From Rhodobiaceae bacterium (lineage in GTDB: Bacteria > Pseudomonadota > Alphaproteobacteria > Rhizobiales > NORP267): a stretch of 61,330 nucleotides of DNA. Below the pieces are notes generated by a model. The model searched no databases. It saw only the letters and a list, made by a program, of their open reading frames with translations, and was not told where the DNA came from. The stretch lies in the NCBI GenBank assembly GCA_020441905.1, contig JAGRLG010000048.1:1-61330 (forward strand), read 5' to 3'. Of the stretch, positions 1-8,340 are shown piece by piece (within the stretch, counting starts at the first letter, position 1; every line of letters begins with the position of its first letter). The translations under genes and the position numbers were made by a program.

Positions 1-1
1 G

Positions 2-73
2 GCAAAAGCTGGGGCGCGGGCAAAAGCTGGGGCGCGGGCCAAAGCCGGGGCGCGGGCAAAAGCTCCAAAAAAG
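2..73 (+). repeat. 18-bp tandem repeat encoding AKAGAR units
   Basis: Three consecutive 18-base units of the type ggcaaaagctggggcgcg (the third with two changes) are followed by a partial fourth. The period is exactly six codons. In the frame of the ABC ATPase that follows, they read (AKAGAR)x3 and then a Lys/Ala-rich stretch ending in KSAEKKK, with no stop before the ATPase. They are therefore either the start of a longer ABC protein cut by the window edge, or the tail of an upstream gene. In frame 3 an upstream reading frame stops at 84-86, overlapping the GTG at 83. Confidence 0.8.
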
Positions 74-82
74 GCCGCGGCC

Positions 83-946
83 GTGAAATCAGCGGAAAAG
101 AAGAAGATCCGGGGTTATGGCATCGGGGAAGTGTCGATTGTCATGTCCGTCGACGCGGTGGAGCGCGACGCCGCCTTGATCGCGGCCAAGGCGCCGAAAA
201 TCTCGCAGCTCGATGGCCTTGCCGCCAAGGAGCCCTTTCTGACCATCGAGAACCTGCGCGCCGGCTATGGCAACATGGAAATCCTGCACGATTTCTCGCT
301 GCGCGTCGCCAAGGGGCAGTCGCTGTGCCTCATCGGCCCCAACGGCGCCGGCAAATCCACCGTGCTGCATTCCATTTTCGGTTTCACCAATATTTTCTCC
401 GGCAAGATCACGGTCAATGGGCGGGATGTCACCCGGCTGAGTTCAAATGAAAAATTAAAAAATGCGGGTATCGCATATATTTTGCAGGATAATTCCGTAT
501 TTCCAGACATGACCGTTGAAGAAAATCTCTGGATGGGCGGTTTTCTGATGTCGCGCCCGGTGGAGTCCAAGCTGGCGGCCGAAAGCGTGTTCGACCGCTA
601 TCCCCGCCTCGCCGAGCGGCGCAAGCAGCCGGCACGCGTTCTTTCCGGCGGCGAGCGGCGCCTGCTCGAGATCTCCCGCGCCCTGGTCATGAACCCGGAC
701 GTCCTGCTGGTGGACGAGCCTTCGATCGGCCTCGAACCGCGCTTCATCGACATGGTGTTCGAAATCCTCGACGAGCTTCAGTTCAAGGAAAACAAGACCA
801 TCATCATGGTCGAACAGAATGCCAAGAAGGGCCTCGAGTTCGCCGATATCGGCTATGTTCTGGTTTCCGGGCAGCTGGCCAAGGCGGGCAGGGGCAGCGA
901 TCTTCTGGAAGATCCCGAAGTGGGCCGCCTGTTCCTTGGCGGCTGA
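83..946 (+). CDS. ABC transporter ATP-binding protein, LivF type
   Basis: This is the ATPase subunit of a branched-chain amino acid/amide (HAAT) type importer, acting on the inner face of the membrane. Counting from the GTG at 83, Walker A is GPNGAGKST (about 85-93), the signature is LSGGERR (187-193), Walker B is LLVDEP (208-213), and the LivF-typical VEQNA replaces the H-loop. The C-terminal YVLVSG segment also fits LivF. The start is uncertain: GTG 83 overlaps an upstream TGA, ATG 143 has a GGGGAA about 12 nt upstream, and the frame is open to the window edge through a Lys/Ala repeat. The partner permeases would lie to the left of the window. Bases 435-540 are strikingly AT-rich for this genome. 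The substrate cannot be told from the sequence. Confidence 0.88.
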   Translation: MKSAEKKKIRGYGIGEVSIVMSVDAVERDAALIAAKAPKISQLDGLAAKEPFLTIENLRAGYGNMEILHDFSLRVAKGQSLCLIGPNGAGKSTVLHSIFGFTNIFSGKITVNGRDVTRLSSNEKLKNAGIAYILQDNSVFPDMTVEENLWMGGFLMSRPVESKLAAESVFDRYPRLAERRKQPARVLSGGERRLLEISRALVMNPDVLLVDEPSIGLEPRFIDMVFEILDELQFKENKTIIMVEQNAKKGLEFADIGYVLVSGQLAKAGRGSDLLEDPEVGRLFLGG

Positions 947-1025
947 CGCGCTTATTGGTAATCTGCTGGCCGGCGGTGCCGCTCGCCCCGCATCCCGCAT
1001 CCCGCATCCATGAAACGAGCCTGCG

Positions 1026-2009
1026 ATGGCCCGGTCCGCACTAAGCCGGCGACATATGATCGCGATGGGTCTTGGCCTCGGCGCTTTGGCCGCGGGCGGC
1101 ATAGCCTATTCGGCGTTTGGCAGGGCTATGAGGAAGGCGCGGTCCGGAATTGGCAGCGGCCTGAGCCGGACCGTGCAAACGCGCTTCGGCGCCCTGGAAT
1201 ATGCCGAAGCGGGCGCGGGGCCGCCTTTCCTCATGATCCACGGCACCGGCGGCGGCTTCGATCAGGGGCTGCTTTTTGCCGGCCGGCTCATTCAATCCGG
1301 CTACCGTGTCATCGCACCCTCTCGCTTCGGATATTTGCGCTCGGCGATGCCTGCCGATCCCTCGTCGGAAAATCAGGCCGATGCGCTGGCCGATCTGCTC
1401 GATGCCCTTGGCATTGCCAGAATTGCCGTGGCCGGCGGCTCGGCCGGTGCGCTATCGGCGCTGCAATTCGCCATCAGGCATCCGGACCGCTGCGCCGCGC
1501 TCATTCCCATCGTTCCGGCGGCCTATGCGCCAAACCGCCCGCCGGCGCGGCCCTGGAGCCCGGCCCAGACCGTCCTTGCCCAAAAGGTTCTGCAATCGGA
1601 CTTTCTGTTCTGGGCCGCGTTCAGCGCCATTCCGGACACCTTGATCAGGACCCTGCTGGCCACCGACCCGGAACTGGTGGCGGCGGCCAGCGCGGCCGAA
1701 CGCGAGCGCGTGCACAGGATCCTGCGCGCTATCTTGCCGGTCAGCGACCGGGCGGCCGGCCTGCTGAACGATGCCGGCCTTGCCGGCAACCCGGCGCCGA
1801 TGCAACTGGGGAAAATCACCGCGCCGGCGCTGGCGATCTCGCTTGAGGACGACCGCTTTCTCACCGCCGATGCCGCCCGCCATATCGCCGCCGAGGTTTC
1901 GGGCGCCAGGCTGATCGTCTATCCCACCGGCGGCCATGTCTGGGTCGGGCGCGACAGCGAACTGTTTGAAGCCATTGACCGATTTCTGAAAGAGATCGGA
2001 TACGCCTGA
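1026..2009 (+). CDS. alpha/beta hydrolase with N-terminal signal/anchor
   Basis: This is an alpha/beta-hydrolase fold protein of 327 residues. The first 30 residues contain SRRHMIAMG followed by a Gly/Ala-rich hydrophobic stretch, resembling a weak Tat signal or a single membrane anchor, so the enzyme probably works outside the cytoplasm. The oxyanion motif HGTGGG is at 72-77 and the nucleophile elbow GGSAG places the catalytic Ser at 139. The likely acid is Asp275/276 and the catalytic His is 304 in GGHVW. These spacings fit the family. The gene stands alone, about 80 nt after the ABC ATPase and convergent with the next gene. The substrate is unknown; lipase, esterase or C-C hydrolase are all possible. 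Confidence 0.8.
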   Translation: MARSALSRRHMIAMGLGLGALAAGGIAYSAFGRAMRKARSGIGSGLSRTVQTRFGALEYAEAGAGPPFLMIHGTGGGFDQGLLFAGRLIQSGYRVIAPSRFGYLRSAMPADPSSENQADALADLLDALGIARIAVAGGSAGALSALQFAIRHPDRCAALIPIVPAAYAPNRPPARPWSPAQTVLAQKVLQSDFLFWAAFSAIPDTLIRTLLATDPELVAAASAAERERVHRILRAILPVSDRAAGLLNDAGLAGNPAPMQLGKITAPALAISLEDDRFLTADAARHIAAEVSGARLIVYPTGGHVWVGRDSELFEAIDRFLKEIGYA

Positions 2010-2059
2010 TACGTGTCCGGCGGACCTGAACCGGCCCTGTAGCGGCGAGCCCCGCTCGG

Positions 2060-2839
2060 CTATTGCTGGGTATTGGCGGCCAGAGTGCCGAGGCGGATCA
2101 TGTCGCCGGCGAAGCGTGCCTCGCGGCAGGCCTGGCCGTTATCGCGCATGGCGGCGCAGATCCTTGCGGCGTCGCGCGCATTGGCCAGCGGCCCGGCGAT
2201 CAGCACCAGTTCGCGTCCCGCGCTTCCCTCCGCCAGGCGGATCGCGCCGGTCAGGCCGTTGAGTTCGGCGCCGTAGATCCTGCCCAGGGCCTGCCAGCTG
2301 GACTCTATTGCGGCCAGATCCGGTGCCTTGGTCAGTTCTACGGCAAACTCGGTTGCCATGACCCGCGCGCTGCCATCGGCACTTTCCGGCAGCATTTTTT
2401 CCGCCTCCGGGGCGGCGGCGGGCGCAGCCGGCAGCGCCGCGCTGTCCGGTGCCGGCATTGACGGGGTGCCGGCGTGTCGCGGCGCGATCGAGCCGGTAAC
2501 GGAATCTAGTTGGCCTTCGAGCGAGGTCAGCCTCGTGCGAACCTCGATCTGCTGCAATGACAGGTTTTCGGCCAATTCGCGCAAGGTCGCGATCTGCCGG
2601 GCCAGGGCCAGGGTGGCCTCGCTGGTTCCAGAAGGGCCATCCGGCGCCAAGGACTTTTCCGCAACTTGCGGTTGATCGCCGCCGGTAAATGGCGCGCCGA
2701 TCACGGCCTGAAGCGCGATCGCCGCCGAACAGAGCGCCAGAAAGGCCCAGGTGCCGCCGCGCAGCCGCTCGCGCAGCCGCTGCGACCTGTCGCGCAGAAC
2801 CCGTGATGCCGCGGCAAATGCCCCGTTTTCTTCGCTCAT
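2060..2839 (-). CDS. membrane-anchored SPOR-like protein
   Basis: A 259-residue envelope protein of unrecognised name. It has a basic cytoplasmic N-terminus (1-29) and one membrane span (about 30-48). A Leu-rich segment (about 75-110) looks like a coiled coil and is followed by an Ala/Pro-rich linker. The C-terminal domain (about 165-255) has the alternating pattern of SPOR repeats, including GRELVLIAGP and a GQAC near the end. The same C-terminal signature (GRELVRLRVGP, GQDC) occurs in the product of 6519-7388, which supports the SPOR assignment. SPOR domains bind denuded peptidoglycan at the septum. The gene is divergent from glmU. Confidence 0.6.
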   Translation of the reverse strand: MSEENGAFAAASRVLRDRSQRLRERLRGGTWAFLALCSAAIALQAVIGAPFTGGDQPQVAEKSLAPDGPSGTSEATLALARQIATLRELAENLSLQQIEVRTRLTSLEGQLDSVTGSIAPRHAGTPSMPAPDSAALPAAPAAAPEAEKMLPESADGSARVMATEFAVELTKAPDLAAIESSWQALGRIYGAELNGLTGAIRLAEGSAGRELVLIAGPLANARDAARICAAMRDNGQACREARFAGDMIRLGTLAANTQQ

Positions 2840-3159
2840 TCCCCACCGGACCGGGCTGGCGTCAAACTGGAAGATCCCTCACGCTACAGGCAGACGAAAT
2901 GGCCCCGAAATGCGCTTGATGGGCGTCTGTTCCGTGCGCACAGGTTGGATGAGTCGCACCTGCCAGTCAAATTGGCCGGAGGCGCTGCGCATTGGCCATA
3001 GCGGCGCTTTTTTCGCTCCCAAGGCCAGGATTCGGGCTGCCGGCGAACTAGGGAGTCGCCTTGGCGCGGGTTTGTGCTATCTGGTCCAGGACTTGCTTGG
3101 ATTGGCATGCGGCCACGAAAACGGTGGCTGGCGGCGGCAAAAGGGAGCAAAGACGTTTC
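2840..3159. other. divergent intergenic region upstream of glmU
   Basis: About 320 nt lie between the SPOR-like gene (minus) and glmU (plus) and should hold both promoters. I see no convincing -35/-10 pair, hairpin or small gene. The glmU reading frame extends upstream to 3061, but the conserved protein only begins at 3160. The sole landmark is the Shine-Dalgarno AAGGGAG at 3141-3147. Confidence 0.5.
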
Positions 3160-4512
3160 ATGGTGGAACGAAGCTGTCTCACTGTGGTTCTGGCGGCGGG
3201 CGAAGGCACGCGCATGAAGTCGGCCTTGCCCAAGGTCATGCATGCCATCGCCGGCAGGCCGATGCTCGGCCATGTGCTGTCCGCCGCCAAGGAAGCGGGC
3301 AGCGGGCGCCTCGCCCTCGTTCTTGGCCCGGCGATGGAGCAGGTGCGCGCCTATGCCGGGCAAGCGGCGGCGGGCGCGGCCCTTTTTGAGCAAGGCGAAC
3401 GCCTCGGCACCGCCCATGCCGTGCTGGCGGCCCGCGATGCCCTGCGCGAGGGGGCCGACGACGTCGTCGTCCTTTATGGCGATACGCCCCTGATTGCCGC
3501 CGATACCCTGCGCAAGGTGCGCGCCGCGCTGGCCGAAGGCGCCGACATCGTCGTGCTCGGCTTTCGCGCCGCCGACCCCTTCGGCTATGGCCGTCTCATC
3601 CTCGATTCGGCCGGCGAACTCGCCGCGATCCGCGAGGAGCGCGAAGCCAGCGAGGCGGAAAAACAGGTCGATCTGTGCAATTCCGGTGTCCTGGCCTTCG
3701 CCGGCGCCCATATGCCCGCGCTAGTCGAAGCTATCGGCAACGACAATGCCAAGGGCGAGTTCTATCTCACCGACGCGGTTGAAATCGGCCGCGCCCGGGG
3801 TTTGAAACTGGTGGTCATCGAATGCCCGGAAACCGAGGTTATGGGGGTAAATTCCAGGGCGGAACTGGCCCGCGCCGAAAGCCTGATGCAGGAGCGCCTG
3901 CGCGCCGCGGCCCTTGCCGGCGGCGTCACCATGACCGATCCCTCCAGCGTATTCTTGAGCTTCGATACCGTCCTGGGCCGCGATGTGACCATCGAGCCCA
4001 ATGTGTTCTTCGGCCCCGGCGTTTCGGTCGGCGAGGGCGCCGCCATCAGGGGCTTTTCTCATCTGGAAGGCGCGCGGATCGGCCAAGACGCCCAGATCGG
4101 CCCCTTTGCGCGGCTGCGGCCCGGCGCCGAGATCGGTCTTGGTGCCAAGGTCGGCAATTTCGTCGAGATCAAGAAGTCGGACATCGCGGCGGGCGCCAAG
4201 GTCAATCACCTCACCTATATCGGCGATGCCAGCATCGGCGCCGGCGCCAATATCGGGGCTGGAACAATCACCTGCAATTACGACGGCTACAACAAGGCCA
4301 AGACCGTTATCGGCGCCAGGGCATTTATCGGCTCGAACTCCTCCCTGGTCGCGCCTGTAACAATCGGTGATGGGGCCTATGTCGGCTCGGGCAGCGTGAT
4401 TACCAAGGATGTCAGCGGCGGCGCGCTGGCGGTGGAGCGCAGCCAGCAGATCGAGCGCGCCGGCTGGGCCGACCGCTTCAATGAAATCGGCGCCAGAAAG
4501 AAGCGCACATAA
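3160..4512 (+). CDS. glmU: bifunctional UDP-GlcNAc pyrophosphorylase / glucosamine-1-P acetyltransferase
   Basis: Cytoplasmic enzyme making UDP-N-acetylglucosamine for peptidoglycan and LPS. The C-terminal half acetylates glucosamine-1-phosphate and the N-terminal half transfers UMP from UTP. The nucleotidyltransferase signature [15 protein letters not shown] is at 11-25. From about residue 255 the protein is a left-handed beta helix of hexapeptide repeats, with the acetyltransferase segment [10 protein letters not shown] 3160 is chosen because family similarity begins there and AAGGGAG lies 12 nt upstream, giving 450 residues, the usual length. glmS follows 87 nt downstream, so the two steps of amino-sugar synthesis are paired. 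Confidence 0.97.
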   Translation: MVERSCLTVVLAAGEGTRMKSALPKVMHAIAGRPMLGHVLSAAKEAGSGRLALVLGPAMEQVRAYAGQAAAGAALFEQGERLGTAHAVLAARDALREGADDVVVLYGDTPLIAADTLRKVRAALAEGADIVVLGFRAADPFGYGRLILDSAGELAAIREEREASEAEKQVDLCNSGVLAFAGAHMPALVEAIGNDNAKGEFYLTDAVEIGRARGLKLVVIECPETEVMGVNSRAELARAESLMQERLRAAALAGGVTMTDPSSVFLSFDTVLGRDVTIEPNVFFGPGVSVGEGAAIRGFSHLEGARIGQDAQIGPFARLRPGAEIGLGAKVGNFVEIKKSDIAAGAKVNHLTYIGDASIGAGANIGAGTITCNYDGYNKAKTVIGARAFIGSNSSLVAPVTIGDGAYVGSGSVITKDVSGGALAVERSQQIERAGWADRFNEIGARKKRT

Positions 4513-4599
4513 GTTTTGATTGTCACCCGCGGGCGCCAAGCTGCTAGAGCGCCTGCCGGGTTTGTTTCATGTGCTGATGCAAGACAGGATCAAGGAAAG

Positions 4600-6426
4600 A
4601 TGTGCGGCATTGTCGGCATCATTGCCAACAGACCGGTAGCGGGTTCGCTGCTCGAAGCGCTGAAGCGGCTGGAATATCGCGGCTACGATTCCGCCGGGAT
4701 CGCCACCCTGGAGGACGGCCAGTTGCAGCGCCGCCGGGCGCAGGGCAAGCTCAACCACCTTGCCGAGCGGCTCGAGCGCGAACCTTTGGCCGGGCATATC
4801 GGCATCGGCCACACCCGCTGGGCCACCCATGGCGCCCCCAATGAGCGCAACGCCCACCCCCATGCGACCGAACGCGTCGCCGTGGTGCACAACGGCATCA
4901 TCGAGAACTATCGCGACCTCAAACTGGAATTGCAGGCTAGCGGCGCGGTGTTTGAAACCGAGACCGACACCGAGGTCATCGCCCATCTGATTACCCGCTC
5001 CCTCGATGCCGGCATGAACGAGGAGGACGCGGTTCAAGGTGCCCTGGCGCGTCTCGAAGGCGCCTTCGCCCTGGCCATCCTGTTCCGGCGCAATGACGAC
5101 AAGATCATCGTCGCGCGCAAGGGCAGCCCGCTGGCCATCGGCATCGGCGAGGGCGAGATGTATGTCGGTTCCGACGCCATTGCCCTGGCCCCCTTCACCG
5201 ACCGCATCGTCTATCTGGAAGACGGCGACTGGGCGGTGATCAGCCGCAAAGGCGCACGAATTCATGATGCCGGTGGCGCGAATGTGGAACGCGAGGAGCA
5301 TAAGTCGGTCGCCTCCGCGATGCTGGTTGACAAGGGCAACCACCGCCATTTCATGGCCAAGGAAATTCACGAGCAGCCGGAAGTGATCGGCCACACCCTG
5401 GCCCATTACCTCGATTTCGCCGCCGGCAGGACGCGCCTGCCCGAGGCCCTGCCGTTCGATTTCGCCGCCCTGAAGCGCATCTCAATGTCGGCTTGCGGCA
5501 CCGCCTTTTATGCCGGGCTTACGGCGCGCTACTGGTTCGAGCGCCTGGCGCGGCTGCCGGTCGACATCGATATCGCCTCAGAGTTCCGCTACCGCGATGT
5601 GCCGATGGATCCCGGCGGGCTGGCGCTTTTCATCTCCCAGTCGGGCGAGACCGCCGACACCCTGGCAACCCTGCGCTATGCCCGCGACAACGGCCAGCAT
5701 ATCGGCGCCGTCGTCAATGTCCGTGAATCGACCATCGCCCGCGAGGCGGAAGCCGTGTTCCCGACCCTTGCCGGCCCGGAAATCGGCGTCGCCTCGACCA
5801 AGGCCTTCACCTGCCAGCTGGCAGCGCTTGCCTCGCTGGCGATTGCTGCCGGCAGGGCGCGCGGCCACCTGTCGGCGGACGACGAGCAGAACCTCGTCCA
5901 TGCCTTGAGCGAGGTGCCCCGGCTCTGCGCCAGCGCCCTGAAGCTGGAACCGCAGATCGAGGAACTGGCGCGCTCGCTGGCCCACTCCCGGCACGTGCTC
6001 TATCTGGGGCGCGGCACCAGCTATCCGCTGGCCCTGGAGGGCGCGCTCAAGCTGAAGGAGATCTCCTATATCCACGCCGAGGGCTACGCCGCCGGCGAGC
6101 TCAAGCACGGGCCGATCGCACTCATCGACGAGGACATGCCGGTGGTTATCGTCGCGCCCTATGACCGCGTCTTCGACAAGACGGTTTCCAACATGCAGGA
6201 GGTCGCGGCGCGCGGCGGGCGCATCATTCTGCTGACCGACGCCAAGGGCGCGGAAGCCGCGGCGGTGGAAACCTTCCAGACCATCTTGATGCCGGAAATG
6301 GCGGCCACGGTGTCGCCGCTGGTCTATGCCGTTCCGGTGCAGCTGCTCGCCTATCACACGGCGGTTCACATGGGCACCGATGTCGACCAGCCGCGCAACC
6401 TGGCCAAGTCGGTGACGGTGGAATAG
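4600..6426 (+). CDS. glmS: glutamine--fructose-6-phosphate aminotransferase (isomerizing)
   Basis: Makes glucosamine-6-phosphate from fructose-6-phosphate and glutamine, the first step of the hexosamine pathway. The start MCGIVGII exposes the catalytic N-terminal Cys after Met removal. The glutaminase domain (about 1-230) is followed by two SIS sugar-isomerase domains with SACGTAFYAG and SQSGETADT. The C-terminus KSVTVE is the family signature. It is 608 residues, the normal length. ATG 4600 is preceded by AAGGAA at close spacing; a longer upstream reading frame has no family similarity. The 87-nt gap to glmU shows no ribozyme-like or riboswitch structure that I can recognise. Confidence 0.98.
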   Translation: MCGIVGIIANRPVAGSLLEALKRLEYRGYDSAGIATLEDGQLQRRRAQGKLNHLAERLEREPLAGHIGIGHTRWATHGAPNERNAHPHATERVAVVHNGIIENYRDLKLELQASGAVFETETDTEVIAHLITRSLDAGMNEEDAVQGALARLEGAFALAILFRRNDDKIIVARKGSPLAIGIGEGEMYVGSDAIALAPFTDRIVYLEDGDWAVISRKGARIHDAGGANVEREEHKSVASAMLVDKGNHRHFMAKEIHEQPEVIGHTLAHYLDFAAGRTRLPEALPFDFAALKRISMSACGTAFYAGLTARYWFERLARLPVDIDIASEFRYRDVPMDPGGLALFISQSGETADTLATLRYARDNGQHIGAVVNVRESTIAREAEAVFPTLAGPEIGVASTKAFTCQLAALASLAIAAGRARGHLSADDEQNLVHALSEVPRLCASALKLEPQIEELARSLAHSRHVLYLGRGTSYPLALEGALKLKEISYIHAEGYAAGELKHGPIALIDEDMPVVIVAPYDRVFDKTVSNMQEVAARGGRIILLTDAKGAEAAAVETFQTILMPEMAATVSPLVYAVPVQLLAYHTAVHMGTDVDQPRNLAKSVTVE

Positions 6427-6518
6427 GCGCCGCGCCTGTGAACGCCATGCGCCATTGACCATGTCCCTGCGCCTTGGTCCAATGACAGGGCAGCGATTCG
6501 AGGGCGGGGCGATAGGCG

Positions 6519-7388
6519 ATGGCGCGGGGGCTTCGCGGCATATTCATTTTCAAACTTCTGGTGCTGGTTTTGGGCGCCGGGACGGCTGCATTTGCTCCAT
6601 CTCCCGCCGTGGCCCAGGACAACCAGGCCGCCGGCCAGGCCAATGGCGCCGAGCGGCTGCTGTCCGCCGGGCGTGAATTGCTGCGCGCCGGATCGCCGGA
6701 GGCGGCGGCGCATGTTTTTGCCCGCGTCATCGAGGACGAACGCGCCGCCCCCGAGGTGATGGCCGAGGCTTTTCTTTATCGCGGCATCGCCAATGCCCGC
6801 ATCGGCGCCAACACTGCCGCTCTCTCCGATTTCGGCAATGCTATCTGGCTGGACGCCCTGCCGCCGGACTTGCGGGCGCGGCTGCACGCCCAGCGCGGCC
6901 GTGTTCATCAAGCTCTTGGCCATGCCGGCGCCGCCCAGGCGGATTTCCAGACCGCCTTGCGCCTGGCGCCGAGTGATCCCGATATCGTGGCTCTTGCGGC
7001 GGCCGGGGCAAAGGGCGGGGTGGCCATGCCGGACGACATCGCGACCGGAACATTGCCGGTTCCGGGCGCCGGGCCGCCCGGCAAGCAGGTGGAGCGCGCG
7101 CCTTCGCTCAAACCCGACGGCGTCAGCACGCCGGCGGCCTCGGCGGTCTATACGGTTCAGCTCGGCGCCCTGGCCGATATGCGAACCGCCCGCAACCTGT
7201 GGGACGACCTGCTGTCGCGCCACGCGGATCTGCTGAGCGGCCTGGAACCCAGCTTCGAGCCGTCATCGGTTTCCGGCCGGGAACTGGTGCGCCTTCGCGT
7301 CGGGCCGGTGGCAACCCTTTCCGCCACCCGTTCGCTATGCGACCAGCTGCGCCAGCGCGGGCAGGATTGTTATCCGGTCGGCCAATAG
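6519..7388 (+). CDS. exported TPR and SPOR-domain protein
   Basis: A 289-residue exported protein. The signal peptide ends near APSPAVAQD (about 33). TPR-like helical repeats cover roughly residues 40-155 (GANTAALSDFGNAI, GHAGAAQADFQTAL). A Pro-rich linker leads to a SPOR domain (about 205-289), recognisable from YTVQLGALADMRTARNLWDDL and GRELVRLRVGPVATL. SPOR domains bind glycan strands lacking stem peptides, so a role in cell-wall remodelling or division is likely. It follows glmS by 92 nt on the same strand, consistent with a cell-wall context. The exact function is unknown. Confidence 0.78.
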   Translation: MARGLRGIFIFKLLVLVLGAGTAAFAPSPAVAQDNQAAGQANGAERLLSAGRELLRAGSPEAAAHVFARVIEDERAAPEVMAEAFLYRGIANARIGANTAALSDFGNAIWLDALPPDLRARLHAQRGRVHQALGHAGAAQADFQTALRLAPSDPDIVALAAAGAKGGVAMPDDIATGTLPVPGAGPPGKQVERAPSLKPDGVSTPAASAVYTVQLGALADMRTARNLWDDLLSRHADLLSGLEPSFEPSSVSGRELVRLRVGPVATLSATRSLCDQLRQRGQDCYPVGQ

Positions 7389-7518
7389 CGCTTGACCCGG
7401 CGCGGTGCTAGACCTCGCTCCGACGGCTTCGCCGAGATTGATAATTCATCCGTCATGCCCATATGCTTGGTGAGCCGGACTGCCGCGGCTTGGGCTTCCG
7501 CGCCATGAAAGACAATCG

Positions 7519-8313
7519 ATGAATCAGGACAACGAGAACACCGGCAACCAGGAGCAGCCCACTCCGGTCGGAATTCAGAATCTGACCGTGGAGGAACCCG
7601 GCCCCCGCAGGCTCGGCGCCGGTACGCGGCTGCGCAATTATTTCCTTACCGGCCTCGTCGTCGCCGCCCCGGTCTCGATCACCATCTATATTTCGTGGTG
7701 GTTCATCGCCCTGATCGACGGCTGGGTGAAACCCTTCGTCCCGGAAATCTACAATCCCGACCACTATCTGCCGTTCACGGTGCCCGGCGTCGGCCTGCTC
7801 TTCGCGGTTGCCGGACTGACCATCCTCGGCGCCCTGACCGCGAACCTGTTCGGCCGCACCGTCGTCGCCTATGGCGAGATGATGCTTCACCGCATGCCGA
7901 TCGTGCGCAATGTCTACAGCGCCTTGAAGCAGATATTCGAAACCGTGCTGTCGCAAAGCCAGAGTTCGTTCCAGCAGGCCGGCCTCATCGAATATCCCCG
8001 CAAGGGCATCTGGTCGATCGTCTTCATTTCCACCGAGACGAAAGGTGAAATTCTCGACCGTGCCCCGATCGAGGGCGATATGCTGAGCATCTTCCTGCCC
8101 ACCACCCCCAACCCGACCTCGGGCTATCTGCTGTTCGTGCCCAGGAAGGATGTCATCATTCTCGACATGACGGTGGAGGAGGCGGCCAAGCTGGTCATTT
8201 CCGCCGGCCTTGTCGTTCCTGGGCAGAAAGCCAAGGACGACAAGGAAATGTTGCGGGGCGGGCCGCGCAGGGGCGCGGCGGCGCCGGCAAAGACCGGGGA
8301 AAAGGTGCACTGA
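7519..8313 (+). CDS. DUF502 family membrane protein
   Basis: A 264-residue inner-membrane protein of the conserved DUF502 family. Two hydrophobic segments (about 38-60 and 88-112) are followed by a conserved cytoplasmic region with RMPIVRNVYSALKQ and TPNPTSGYLLFVP, both typical of the family. The biochemical function is unknown. Members are often found next to recG and sdhE in alphaproteobacteria, as here. The N-terminal 30 residues and the basic C-terminal tail are low-complexity. Convergent with recG, which ends 27 nt downstream. Confidence 0.88.
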   Translation: MNQDNENTGNQEQPTPVGIQNLTVEEPGPRRLGAGTRLRNYFLTGLVVAAPVSITIYISWWFIALIDGWVKPFVPEIYNPDHYLPFTVPGVGLLFAVAGLTILGALTANLFGRTVVAYGEMMLHRMPIVRNVYSALKQIFETVLSQSQSSFQQAGLIEYPRKGIWSIVFISTETKGEILDRAPIEGDMLSIFLPTTPNPTSGYLLFVPRKDVIILDMTVEEAAKLVISAGLVVPGQKAKDDKEMLRGGPRRGAAAPAKTGEKVH

Positions 8314-8340
8314 CGCCGTCGGCGCCAGCGCCGCCGGTAT

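Noticed and set aside
1..73. Possible CRISPR-like short repeat
   Set aside because: Units are contiguous, with an 18-base codon-phased period, no spacers and no cas genes; it is a coding tandem repeat.
4513..4599. glmS ribozyme
   Set aside because: The 87-nt gap is too short, and the known ribozyme occurs mainly in Gram-positive bacteria; no matching structure is seen.
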